Positions 52,545 to 61,007 of a stretch of DNA of 64,000 nucleotides are shown piece after piece. Numbering within the stretch: position 1 is the first letter of the stretch; every line of letters starts with the position of its first letter. Under the pieces are notes generated by a model that had not been told where the DNA came from, did not search any database, and worked only from the letters and a program-made list of their open reading frames with translations. A program made the translations under genes and the position numbers. Location of the stretch: positions 124,001 to 188,000 of the forward strand of contig CAUHHV010000001.1 of assembly GCA_959606065.1 (NCBI GenBank). Direction: 5' to 3'. The stretch is from an uncultured Collinsella sp. Its GTDB lineage: Bacteria > Actinomycetota > Coriobacteriia > Coriobacteriales > Coriobacteriaceae.

Positions 52545-53393
52545 ATGAGCAAAGCTGATCAACAGTTTGTAACCATGTGCCGCGATATTCTGGACCATGG
52601 CACCACCACCGAGGGCCAAAAGGTCCGCCCGGTGTGGGAGGATGGCACCCCTGCCTATACCATTAAAAACTTTGGTGTCACGGCCCGCTACGACCTGCGT
52701 GAGGAGTTTCCGGCTCTTACCCTGCGTCGTACGGCCCTCAAATCTGCCATGGACGAGATCCTATGGATCTATCAGAAGAAGTCCAATAACGTGCATGACC
52801 TCAACAGCCATATCTGGGATGAGTGGGCCGACGAGACCGGTTCCATCGGCAAGGCCTACGGGTATCAGATTGGCCAGAAAAGCCATTATGCCGAGGGTGA
52901 CTTTGACCAGATGGACCGCGTGCTGTACGACCTTAAGCACACGCCGTACAGCCGCCGCATTATGACGAACACCTATGTGTTTAGCGATCTGTCCGAGATG
53001 CACCTGTATCCGTGCGCCTACAGCGTGACGTATAACGTGACGCAGCGCCCGCAGGATGACAAGCCGACGCTCAACATGATTCTCAACCAGCGTAGCCAGG
53101 ACATTTTGGCCGCGAACAACTGGAATGTGTGCCAGTACGCCATTTTGCTGATGATGGTTGCGCAGTCGGTCGATATGATCGCTGGCGAGCTGCTGCACGT
53201 GATTGCCGATGCCCACATTTACGACCGTCATGTCGATATCATCCGCGAACTTATCGAGCGTCCGCAGTTTGCGGCTCCCAAGGTAACGCTCAACCCCGAT
53301 GTGCATGATTTCTACGCGTTTACGACCGATGATCTGATCGTCGAGGGCTATGAGCACGGCCCGCAGGTCAAGAACATCCCCATTGCGGTGTAG
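52545..53393 (+). CDS. thyA: Thymidylate synthase
   Basis: 282 aa from ATG 52545 (ACAGGAGGG upstream). Catalytic Cys in LYPCAYSVTY; RRIMTNTYVFSDL and NQRSQDILAANNWNVCQYAILLMM match the dUMP-binding blocks. It makes dTMP and dihydrofolate, which FolA encoded next recycles. TACAAT at 52505-52510 is a possible -10. Confidence 0.94.
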   Translation: MSKADQQFVTMCRDILDHGTTTEGQKVRPVWEDGTPAYTIKNFGVTARYDLREEFPALTLRRTALKSAMDEILWIYQKKSNNVHDLNSHIWDEWADETGSIGKAYGYQIGQKSHYAEGDFDQMDRVLYDLKHTPYSRRIMTNTYVFSDLSEMHLYPCAYSVTYNVTQRPQDDKPTLNMILNQRSQDILAANNWNVCQYAILLMMVAQSVDMIAGELLHVIADAHIYDRHVDIIRELIERPQFAAPKVTLNPDVHDFYAFTTDDLIVEGYEHGPQVKNIPIAV

Positions 53394-53402
53394 GTGACGC
53401 GC

Positions 53403-53921
53403 ATGACGTGTAAGCTTTCTGCCATTGTCGCCGTGTGCGATGACTGGGGTATTGGGTGCGAGGGTGACATGGTCGTGTCCAACCGTGCCGACATGCGCCA
53501 TTTTGTGGCGTGCACCAAAGGCTGTCCGGTCATTATGGGACGCAAGACGCTGCTGAGTTTTCCCGGCGGGCGTCCGCTTAAGAATCGCCGCAACATTGTG
53601 CTCACGCGCGACGAGAGCTTTGCTGCCGAGGGCGTCGACGTGGTGCATAGCATCGACGAAGCGCTCGCCGCGGTAGCTGATGAACGCGTTGCGTGGGTGA
53701 TTGGCGGCGGCGAGGTATATCGACAGTTTTTGCCGTATTGCGTCGAGGCCGAGGTTACGCATAACCATTGCGTGCATGACGTGGATACGTGCTTTCCCGA
53801 TCTGGATGCCGATCCCGCTTGGGAGATTGCGCGGCGTTGCGGTGTTGCCACGATTGCCGCCGACGAGGGCGACGAGGGCGTCGATTATGAGTTCGTGACG
53901 TATCGTCGCGTTGAGGCGTAA
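53403..53921 (+). CDS. folA: Dihydrofolate reductase
   Basis: 172 aa. IVAVCDDWGIGCEGDMVV, VIMGRKTLLSFPGGRPLKNRRNIVLTR (in pieces) and WVIGGGEVYRQFLPY are DHFR blocks. The start is ATG 53403 or GTG 53394, both nine bases or less after thyA. It pairs with thyA in the folate cycle. Confidence 0.92.
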   Translation: MTCKLSAIVAVCDDWGIGCEGDMVVSNRADMRHFVACTKGCPVIMGRKTLLSFPGGRPLKNRRNIVLTRDESFAAEGVDVVHSIDEALAAVADERVAWVIGGGEVYRQFLPYCVEAEVTHNHCVHDVDTCFPDLDADPAWEIARRCGVATIAADEGDEGVDYEFVTYRRVEA

Positions 53922-54030
53922 ATCGTCTGGCGTGAACGGTATCATCGGGTTGTTTGAATGCATGGGGCGGCGCTTAGCGTCGCCTCGTTTGGTATAGATG
54001 TACTGTAAAGAAGGGTGCGGGCAGGCTGCT

Positions 54031-54945
54031 ATGACTGATGCCGTTGAGGTGCTGCGAATCGATTCGCTCGAGGACGAGCGGCTTGATGCCTACGTGCGAC
54101 TGACCGAGCGTGAGCTGCGCTGCGTGCTGGAGCCGCAAAAGGGCATCTTTATCGCCGAGAGTGCCAAGGTTATCGAGCGCGCAGTGCGTGCCGGATACGA
54201 GCCGGTGAGCTTTCTTTTGGGCGAACGCTGGCTCGACCAGATGATGCCGCTGTTTGAGCGCCTGGTTGTGCGCGAAGGTGCGGGCCCGGTTCCCGTGTTC
54301 GTGGCCTCGATGGAGCTTATGGAGCAGCTGACGGGCTTTAACGTGACGCGCGGTGCGCTCGCGGCGTTCCGTCGCCCGCGTCAGATTCCGGTTGATGAGT
54401 TCTTGGGCGGCGTCGTCGAGGCGGCGGGGGAGCGCCCGGTGCGCGTGTGCGTGCTCGAGGGTATTGTCGACCACACCAACGTCGGCGCGATTTTCCGCTC
54501 GGCGGCTGCGCTGAACGTCGATGGCATTTTGGTGAGCCCTACGTGCTGCGATCCGCTGTACCGTCGCTCGGCCCGCGTGAGCATGGGCACGGTGTTCCAG
54601 GTGCCCTGGACACGCATTGGCAGCGAGGCGCGCGTATGGCCGCATGATGGGCTGGCGGCGCTGCACGATGCCGGCTTTTCGTGTGCCGCGATGGCGTTGA
54701 CGGATGATTCGGTGTCGTTGGACGATCCCGCGCTGCAGGAGATTGACCGCCTGGCAATCTTTATGGGCACCGAGGGTGCCGGCCTGGGCGCCAAGACCAT
54801 CTCGGGCTGTGACCGAGCCGTGCGCATTCCGATGGCGCACGGGGTCGATTCGCTTAACGTGGCCGCGGCAAGTGCTGTCGCCTTTTGGCAGCTGTGCCCG
54901 CATGTGAGCAACGAGTACCACTACCAGCCGGGGCTGTATCACTAG
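54031..54945 (+). CDS. SpoU/TrmH-family RNA 2'-O-methyltransferase
   Basis: About 304 aa from ATG 54031; an ATG at 53998 is in frame. A substrate-binding N-terminal domain (LLGERWLDQMMPLFERL) precedes the knotted SPOUT domain: VLEGIVDHTNVGAIFRSAAALNVDGILVSP, GTEGAGLGAKTISGCDRAVRIPM and SLNVAAASAVAFWQL (motifs 1 to 3). It methylates a ribose in rRNA or tRNA; the exact target is not evident. Confidence 0.88.
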   Translation: MTDAVEVLRIDSLEDERLDAYVRLTERELRCVLEPQKGIFIAESAKVIERAVRAGYEPVSFLLGERWLDQMMPLFERLVVREGAGPVPVFVASMELMEQLTGFNVTRGALAAFRRPRQIPVDEFLGGVVEAAGERPVRVCVLEGIVDHTNVGAIFRSAAALNVDGILVSPTCCDPLYRRSARVSMGTVFQVPWTRIGSEARVWPHDGLAALHDAGFSCAAMALTDDSVSLDDPALQEIDRLAIFMGTEGAGLGAKTISGCDRAVRIPMAHGVDSLNVAAASAVAFWQLCPHVSNEYHYQPGLYH

Positions 54946-55070
54946 GCAGATAGTTAGCACCGGGCTCTGGTTCGGGGCGTTTCGGCCGACGTCGGTCGGT
55001 GCTAAGCTGGTATCGGCTTTGGTCTTAAATTGCCGTTTTGTTGTTTGACGTACGCTGGTGGGGAGGGCGT

Positions 55071-56420
55071 GTGGCTAAGAAATCTACGGCTATCGATGTA
55101 ACGCAGGGTGTCATTTGGCAGCAGCTGCTGTCGCTGTGCGTTCCCATCTTCTTTAGTTCGTTCTTTCAGCAGGCATACACGCTTATCGGTACCTATATCG
55201 TCGGTCAGTTTGGCGGCAAGCTCGCGCTGGGTGGCATTCAGGCCACGATGGTGCTCACCGAGCTCTGCATTGGCTTTTGCGTTGGCGTCGGTGCCGGCTG
55301 CGCGGTCATTACGGGCCAGTTTTTTGGCCAGCACGATGACGAGCGCCTGAGCCGATCGGTCCATACGGCCATGACGCTCGCGCTGGTGGGCGGTATCGTT
55401 TTCTCGATTCTTGGCATAGTGTTCGTTGAGCCCATGCTGGTACTTATGAACACGCCGCATGAACTATTGGCCGAGGGCGTGGCCTATGCTCGTTGCTATT
55501 TTGCCGCCATGGTTGCGGCACTGCTGCTCAATATGGGAACGGCACTGCTGCGCGCCGTGGGCGACACACGCGGTCCTGCTGTGATCATCGCTTCCGGCTG
55601 CCTTGTTAATGCGGCGCTGGACGTCATCTTCGTTGCCGTGCTTCATATGGAGGCTCTGGGCTGCGGCATCGCGGTGGCGCTGACCATTTGCTCCAACGCC
55701 ACGATGATCGTGATTCGCATGATGCACGCACCGGGTGCGTGGCGGCTTTCATTGTCCAAACTTGGCATTGATCCTGGCATTTGTAAGAGCATGATCTCGT
55801 GTGGTCTGCCGCTTGGCTTTCAGTCTGCTGCGTATTCGATTTCCAACGTTTTGATTCAGGTGTCGGTCAACTCGTTTGGCGCCGATGTCACTACGGCGTG
55901 GGGTCTTTCGGGCCGCTTAGATGGCATTGTCTGGATGGTTACCGAGGCGCTCGGCGTGTCGATCACCACGTTCTCGGCACAGAACTTTGGCGCGCGCAAC
56001 TACGAGCGCATGCGCAAGGGCTACCATACGTCGCTCGTGCTGTCGTTTATGCTCATTGGTGGCCTGTCAGCCGTGCTGCTGGTGTTCTCGGGTCCGTTGT
56101 CGCGTCTGTTTGTCGACGATGCTTCGATTTCGGCGTACACCACGACGATTCTTCATTTCATCGCGCCGTTCTACGCGATTTTCTCGATTATCGAAAACGC
56201 GTCGGGCTCCATTCGCGGTGCCGGCGTGAGCTTGCAGCCCATGCTACTCACGATTTTTGGCACCGTCGTGCTCAGGGTGATCTGGGTGTTTGCGATCATG
56301 CCGTTTGATCCGTCTCTTGAGCACCTGCTGCTGGTTTACCCCGTAACTTGGCTCATCACGGCCACGATGTTTACCATCTACCACCACAGCGGCAACTGGC
56401 TCGGCCGCGCCACCGCCTAA
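55071..56420 (+). CDS. MATE-family efflux transporter
   Basis: 449 aa, twelve predicted helices. GTG start 55071 after GGGGAGGG. Family motifs: SSFFQQAYTLIGTYIVGQF in helix 1-2, GVGAGCAVITGQFFGQHDDERL, and the inverted repeat of the two six-helix halves with SISNVLIQVSVNSFGADVTTAWGL in the second. Exports cationic drugs or metabolites with Na+ or H+. Substrate unknown; no regulator adjoins. Its stop codon lies inside a long palindrome. Confidence 0.88.
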   Translation: MAKKSTAIDVTQGVIWQQLLSLCVPIFFSSFFQQAYTLIGTYIVGQFGGKLALGGIQATMVLTELCIGFCVGVGAGCAVITGQFFGQHDDERLSRSVHTAMTLALVGGIVFSILGIVFVEPMLVLMNTPHELLAEGVAYARCYFAAMVAALLLNMGTALLRAVGDTRGPAVIIASGCLVNAALDVIFVAVLHMEALGCGIAVALTICSNATMIVIRMMHAPGAWRLSLSKLGIDPGICKSMISCGLPLGFQSAAYSISNVLIQVSVNSFGADVTTAWGLSGRLDGIVWMVTEALGVSITTFSAQNFGARNYERMRKGYHTSLVLSFMLIGGLSAVLLVFSGPLSRLFVDDASISAYTTTILHFIAPFYAIFSIIENASGSIRGAGVSLQPMLLTIFGTVVLRVIWVFAIMPFDPSLEHLLLVYPVTWLITATMFTIYHHSGNWLGRATA

Positions 56421-56508
56421 TGATCCGTAGGGGACGGAGGAAAACGGATCCTGGGCCCGGCGATAAGGCGAATTGATCCGTTTTCCTCCGTCCCCTTTGG
56501 ATCATTAG
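56419..56508. repeat. Long inverted repeat spanning two convergent stop codons
   Basis: Arms 56419-56450 and 56475-56508: TAATGATCC, three unpaired bases, then GGGGACGGAGGAAAACGGATC and the complement of both blocks. The loop is about 24 bases. The outermost TAA is the stop of the MATE gene and the complementary TTA the stop of cobO. It probably terminates both genes. Confidence 0.88.
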
Positions 56509-56990
56509 TATTCGATGCCTTGGCGGGCTAGGAGGCCTTCGTCGAAGTAGTGTTTGATGGGGCGCATTTCGGTGACCAGGTCGGCAAGATCGGCCAGTGG
56601 CAGCAGACCTCGGCCGGTGAGCACGAGCTCCGTGGTGGCGGGCTTTATCGCGATCAACGCTTCGACATCCTTGCGCGTCACGAAGCCGCGGCGCATGGCT
56701 TCTCCTAGCTCATCCAGGATGAGCACGTCGACCTGCGAGATCTGTTCGCGTGCAAGTTCCATGATCTGCTCGGCGCAAGCCTCGGGTGTCTCACGGTCGG
56801 CCTGTACAATGCGCAGTCCCAGGCGCGGCGCGGCATCGTGTTCGGCGCAGTGTAGCTTCTTGGCAAACTGCAGCATGAGTACGTCGAGCCCATAACCTGT
56901 GGCGCGCAGCGCGAGCCCCAGCGCAGCCGTCGTCTTGCCCTTGCCGTCGCCCGTATAGATTTGAACCTTGCCGACTTCCAGTGATGCCAT
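56505..56990 (-). CDS. cobO: Cob(I)alamin adenosyltransferase (CobO/BtuR type)
   Basis: 161 aa. The P-loop GDGKGKTTAALGLALRA is at residues 14-30, with LDELGEAMRRGFV (Walker B) and LTGRGLLPLADLADLVTEM typical of CobA/CobO. It adds the adenosyl group to corrinoids. No other cobalamin gene adjoins, so salvage is likely. Divergent from ftsH. Confidence 0.9.
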   Translation of the reverse strand: MASLEVGKVQIYTGDGKGKTTAALGLALRATGYGLDVLMLQFAKKLHCAEHDAAPRLGLRIVQADRETPEACAEQIMELAREQISQVDVLILDELGEAMRRGFVTRKDVEALIAIKPATTELVLTGRGLLPLADLADLVTEMRPIKHYFDEGLLARQGIEY

Positions 56991-57067
56991 CTCTGTCCTT
57001 TCGTACCCGGCGTCGGTTTATCGCCGTCTGGGTTGGGTATTCTAGATAGCATTATCAACCCCAGTAG

Positions 57068-58975
57068 ATGGAGTTCAAGCAGATGGAGATGGATGACAAC
57101 AAACGTAGACGGAATATGATCCTCTACGTGCTCATCGCCTTCGTCGTCTACCTCGTGCTCTCGACCGTTCTGTTCCCCAACATCGGTCACACGCAGCAGA
57201 TTACGAAGACCGATTACTCGACGTTTGTCAAAGCGCTCGATAAGAAGAGTGTCGACAAGGTCGAGTACAACACGGACGATTACACGATTTATTACACCAA
57301 GAAGGGCGAGGACGAGAACATCGCCTACAAGACGACCGGTGTGCCGAATGACGCGGGCTTTACCGATCGCGTGCTTGAATCTGGCGCCTCGCTTGAGTCG
57401 GTCGTTCCCGATAAGAACTCGGGTCTGATGACCTACTACCTGCTCACCCTCATTCTTCCCATAGCCATCTTCTTCCTGATCGGCTGGTGGCTCAACCGCC
57501 GCATGAAGAAGGCCATGGGCGATGACGGTCCGTCGATGAACTTTGGCGGCGGTGGTTTTGGCGGCGGCGGACTGGGTAAGTCCGGCGCGCGCGTGATCGC
57601 CTCCAAGGACGTGGGCGTGACCTTTAAGGATGTCGCCGGCCAGGAAGAGGCCAAGGAGTCCCTCAAGGAGGTCGTCGACTTTCTGGAGAAGCCGCAGCGC
57701 TACGAGGAAATCGGCGCCAAGCTGCCGCGCGGTGCTCTTCTTGTCGGCCCTCCGGGTACCGGTAAGACCCTGCTTGCCAAGGCCGTTGCCGGCGAGGCGG
57801 GCGTGCCGTTCTTTAGTATTTCGGGTTCTGAGTTTGTTGAGATGTTCGTCGGCCGCGGCGCCGCCAAGGTGCGCGATCTGTTTAAGCAGGCCAAGGAAAA
57901 GGCCCCGTGTATCGTGTTCATCGACGAGATCGATACCATCGGCAAGAAGCGCGATGGCGGTGGCTTTAGCGGCAACGATGAGCGTGAGCAGACGCTCAAC
58001 CAGTTGCTGACCGAGATGGACGGCTTCGATAACCACAAGGGTATTGTCGTTCTCGCTGCTACCAACCGTCCCGACAGCCTTGATCCGGCCCTGTTGCGCC
58101 CCGGTCGTTTTGACCGCCGCATCCCCGTCGAGTTGCCCGATCTGACCGGCCGTAAGAACATCCTCGAGCTCCACGCCAAGAGTGTGAAGACCGAGCCGCC
58201 GATCGATCTGACCGCGATTGCCCGCGCCACGCCCGGTGCCTCGGGCGCCGACCTGGCCAATATCATCAACGAGGGCGCCCTGCGTGCTGTCCGCGAGGGC
58301 CGCAAGCGCGCCACGCAGGACGATTTTGAGGAGTCGGTGGAGGTCGTCATCGCGGGTCAGCAGCGTAAGTCCACGGTGCTGTCCGACCACGAGAAGCAGG
58401 TCGTTTCCTACCACGAGATCGGCCATGCCATCGTCGCTGCCCGCCAAAAGGGTTCCGCGCCGGTTACCAAGATCACCATCGTGCCGCGCACGAGCGGTGC
58501 TCTTGGCTATACCATGCAGGTCGAGGAGGACGAGCGCTTCCTGACGACACGCCAGGAGGTCTTGGACAAGCTTGCCGTCTACTGCGGTGGTCGCGCGGCC
58601 GAGGAACTCATCTTTGGCGAGATGACGACCGGTGCCGCCAACGATATCGAACAGGCCACCAAGCTCGCCCGCAACATGGTGACGCGCTTTGGTATGTCCG
58701 ACGAGTTTGGCATGATGGCGCTCGGTACCGTGCAGAATGCGTACCTCAACCAGGACACGTCGCTCACCTGCGCTCCCGGTACGGCCGAGCGCGTGGACGC
58801 GATTGTCGCCAAGCTGATCGAGGATGCGCACGACCGCGCTCTGCAGATCCTGAAGGAGAACAAGTTCAAGCTCCACGAGCTGGCTCGTTATCTGTACAAG
58901 AAGGAGACGATCACGGGCGAGGAGTTTATGAATCTCCTCACGCGCGAGAATCCGCTGATGCCAAAGCAGCAGTAA
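57068..58975 (+). CDS. ftsH: ATP-dependent zinc metalloprotease FtsH
   Basis: 635 aa. Two membrane helices (about 15-35 and 118-140) flank an extracytoplasmic loop. AAA+ motifs GPPGTGKTLLAKAVAGEAG, FIDEIDTIG and the SRH region follow, then the zinc site HEIGH near residue 455. It degrades membrane and regulatory proteins. The start may instead be ATG 57083, which has GGAG nine bases upstream. It is transcribed alone with its own terminator. Confidence 0.95.
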   Translation: MEFKQMEMDDNKRRRNMILYVLIAFVVYLVLSTVLFPNIGHTQQITKTDYSTFVKALDKKSVDKVEYNTDDYTIYYTKKGEDENIAYKTTGVPNDAGFTDRVLESGASLESVVPDKNSGLMTYYLLTLILPIAIFFLIGWWLNRRMKKAMGDDGPSMNFGGGGFGGGGLGKSGARVIASKDVGVTFKDVAGQEEAKESLKEVVDFLEKPQRYEEIGAKLPRGALLVGPPGTGKTLLAKAVAGEAGVPFFSISGSEFVEMFVGRGAAKVRDLFKQAKEKAPCIVFIDEIDTIGKKRDGGGFSGNDEREQTLNQLLTEMDGFDNHKGIVVLAATNRPDSLDPALLRPGRFDRRIPVELPDLTGRKNILELHAKSVKTEPPIDLTAIARATPGASGADLANIINEGALRAVREGRKRATQDDFEESVEVVIAGQQRKSTVLSDHEKQVVSYHEIGHAIVAARQKGSAPVTKITIVPRTSGALGYTMQVEEDERFLTTRQEVLDKLAVYCGGRAAEELIFGEMTTGAANDIEQATKLARNMVTRFGMSDEFGMMALGTVQNAYLNQDTSLTCAPGTAERVDAIVAKLIEDAHDRALQILKENKFKLHELARYLYKKETITGEEFMNLLTRENPLMPKQQ

Positions 58976-58993
58976 GGCTGGCTGCACAGCGCC

Positions 58994-59034
58994 GAACGCC
59001 CCATTTGAGCTTCTATCTCAAATGGGGCGTTTTA
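58994..59034 (+). terminator. ftsH terminator
   Basis: AACGCCCCATTTGAG and its exact complement form a 15-bp stem around CTTCTAT, followed by TTTA. Strong; likely active in both directions. Confidence 0.85.
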
Positions 59035-59050
59035 CGTGGGAGGGATATGT

Positions 59051-59542
59051 ATGAAGATCGTGGTGAGCGCCTGCTTGATGGGCGAGAGCTGCAAGTATAA
59101 CGGGCTCGACAACTACCATCGCGAACTGGTCGAGGCTTGCGAGCGCACGGGGACCGAGGTCCTGTTGGTATGCCCTGAGGTCTTTGGCGGCCTGCCCACA
59201 CCGCGCAAGCCGTCCGAGATTGTGAATGGCGAGGTTTGTACCTGCGAGGGCATCTCGGTCGATCGCGAGTTTCGCCAGGGTGCTCAGCGCGCGCTCGATA
59301 TGTGCGAGCAGGCGGGCGGCCCGTCCGAGATCGCTGCGTGCGTCTTACAGGACCGTAGCCCCTCGTGCGGTGCGGGTCGCGTCTACGATGGCACCTTTAG
59401 CGGCACGCTCACTGTGGGCAATGGTGTTTTTGTCGATCTGCTGCTGCGTCACGGGTACCGTGTGATTCCGGCTAGCGAGTTCGATCCCAGCATACTGGAG
59501 CATTGTCCACAGCACTCGAACCCAACACTTCCTCACGGGTGA
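59051..59542 (+). CDS. DUF523 (YbbK-like) protein, 3' end altered by a mobile-element scar
   Basis: 163 aa from ATG 59051 (GTGGGAGGG upstream). DUF523 motifs: VVSACLMGESCKYNG, VCPEVFGGLPTPRKPSEI, QDRSPSCGAGRVYDG. Cysteines in these blocks suggest metal or redox binding; function unknown. The family normally ends near LLLRHGYRVIPASEF; the last 20 or so residues here (SILEHCPQHSNPTLPHG) run antisense to a recombinase remnant and look acquired. Confidence 0.85.
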   Translation: MKIVVSACLMGESCKYNGLDNYHRELVEACERTGTEVLLVCPEVFGGLPTPRKPSEIVNGEVCTCEGISVDREFRQGAQRALDMCEQAGGPSEIAACVLQDRSPSCGAGRVYDGTFSGTLTVGNGVFVDLLLRHGYRVIPASEFDPSILEHCPQHSNPTLPHG

Positions 59543-59615
59543 CCGTTTTGGCATCATCCGTGAAGTTGATATTGAGTACGACCCGGTCATCAAAGACGTA
59601 GACCGAGTTGACAGG
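59472..59615 (-). pseudogene. Serine-recombinase C-terminal remnant
   Basis: The minus-strand frame VNSVYVFDDRVVLNINFTDD followed by AKTVTREEVLGSS resembles the extreme C-terminus of large serine recombinases of conjugative and phage elements. Nothing upstream continues the recombinase. Its end overlaps the 3' end of the DUF523 gene, so the insertion point lies within that gene's tail. Confidence 0.5.
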
Positions 59616-60061
59616 CGCCGTACCCATGCAGCCCCTCCCCACGACCCTCGCGCAGGAACGCGCACACGGCCTTCCCGTCTCTTGCGCCTCTCCCGGAACT
59701 GTCCACATCAGCGTAGCCAATCCAGTCCGCCAAGGGCTGCAGCCCGGACAACGCGGCGATGGAGGGCTTCTTCGGCCTGCTCAAGAGGGAGTTCTGGCAC
59801 GGCAGGGACTGGTCGGGCTGGACCCCTGCCCGCTTCATCGAGGAGCTCGGGGGCTGGATCGGCCGATACAATACGGAGAGGCGCAGCGATGCGCTCGGTG
59901 GCCGCACCCCGGCCGAGTTCCGCTCCGCGCTGGGAAGGGCCGCGTAACGGTCCAAGAAATCGTCCGCAGTCCCCATTCTTGCCCCTTTGGGACGGCTTCT
60001 TGTTGGGGCGTGCCTGCCCCAAACCCTGCTAGGAACGAGTGCAGCAAACTGGAATTTTAAA
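59543..60061. other. Mobile-element scar
   Basis: About 520 bases with only broken mobile-element pieces: a serine-recombinase tail on the minus strand and an IS3-type transposase tail on the plus strand. Several frames overlap but none encodes a complete protein. Confidence 0.6.
59717..59947 (+). pseudogene. IS3-family transposase (OrfB) C-terminal remnant
   Basis: The frame reads KGCSPDNAAMEGFFGLLKRE, FWHGRDWSGWTPARFIEELG and YNTERRSDALGGRTPAEFRS, the C-terminal third of an IS3-type DDE transposase (E of DDE in the MEGFFG block). The first two thirds and the left end are missing; a stop precedes it at 59714. Right-end sequence may lie after 59948. Confidence 0.85.
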
Positions 60062-60664
60062 TTAGTCTTTGCAAATAACCTTTGAACCTTCACCATCAAT
60101 TACAATTCCCTGACGGTTGTTAATTGGGCATAGATTCAAATCCGAAAACTCAGTCATTATTTTCTCGGTAACTTTCTTAAATGGTGCTGTAAGATAATGC
60201 GGAAGAACATAGAAATCAATCAAATCAAGCCCTGCATCATCTTCTTGTGAGTAGTCCTCCGGCTTTTCATCCATTTGCTCAATATATTGGATGGTAGGAG
60301 CGCATATAATCGCACCTGCCGATTCACCGATCATCAGTTTTCCCTTTGCCAATTCTTTCTTCAACAGCTCATCCGTTCCCGTTTTACGGAGCTGGTCCAT
60401 AAGGAAAAAAGAATTTCCGCCGGTAAAATATATCACATCTGCTTCTTCAAAAACAGACTGTATCGTTGAATAAGCCTCCGTTGAAATATCAATTTCAGTT
60501 ACGATTGCTCCCAACTTTTTGAATAATTTTCGAGCCGAGCCGACATAACCGGTGTAGCCTTCACGCAGCGAAGCTGTTGGAATAAATGCGACTTTTTTAT
60601 TTTCAATTTCTTCCTTTATCAGACTTCCTACACTTGAAAAGTGAGAACATAAAAACAGTTTCAT
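60062..60664 (-). CDS. Peptidase S51 (peptidase E-like), probably transferred
   Basis: 200 aa from ATG 60664 (AAAGGAG upstream). Type 1 glutamine-amidotransferase-like fold of family S51: YFTGGNSFFLMDQLRKTG, nucleophile Ser in MIGESAGAIICAP and DFYVLPHYL. Related enzymes cleave Asp-X dipeptides or act as cyanophycinases. The gene is far richer in AT (many AAA, ATT, TTT codons) than its neighbours and lies inside a mobile-element scar, so acquisition from a Firmicute is likely. It appears intact. Confidence 0.85.
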   Translation of the reverse strand: MKLFLCSHFSSVGSLIKEEIENKKVAFIPTASLREGYTGYVGSARKLFKKLGAIVTEIDISTEAYSTIQSVFEEADVIYFTGGNSFFLMDQLRKTGTDELLKKELAKGKLMIGESAGAIICAPTIQYIEQMDEKPEDYSQEDDAGLDLIDFYVLPHYLTAPFKKVTEKIMTEFSDLNLCPINNRQGIVIDGEGSKVICKD

Positions 60665-61007
60665 CAATATTCTCCTTTATATATAAATTCTTATTTGTTG
60701 AACTAAGCCGTGTATACCATACTCTCCAATGAAAGAACGCCCTGATATAGCGAAATTTTGCCGTTTTCCTGCGTACGTGCGTACACACTCCACAGGAATT
60801 CTAAGGGGCCTGCCCCCTTGGCACACGGACTTTGGAACAAAGTCTAGTGTGTTACGCCTTGCCAGAGGTGTACAGGCTCCCGGTATGCACGTACGAAGCA
60901 ATTGCCATCAATGTGCCATATAAGTGGCAATCAAGTTCGCATAAAGCGACCTTGATCCCGCAAAATAAAAGGCAGGATATCCCCTTTGTGGTGGTTTTGG
61001 CCTAGAA
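60665..61007. other. Intergenic stretch with mobile-element character
   Basis: Holds the promoter region of the S51 gene. The minus strand between 60690 and 60860 can encode NTLDFVPKSVCQGGRPLRI, a phrase I associate with non-coding or leader DNA before relaxases in Firmicute conjugative elements, but it is not a gene. GTACGTGCGTAC near 60774 is palindromic. Nothing else recognised. Confidence 0.35.

Noticed and set aside
60677..60901. 74-codon minus-strand frame with PKSVCQGGRPLRI
   Set aside because: It overlaps the S51 gene's upstream region, has no start context and looks like non-coding DNA of a conjugative element.
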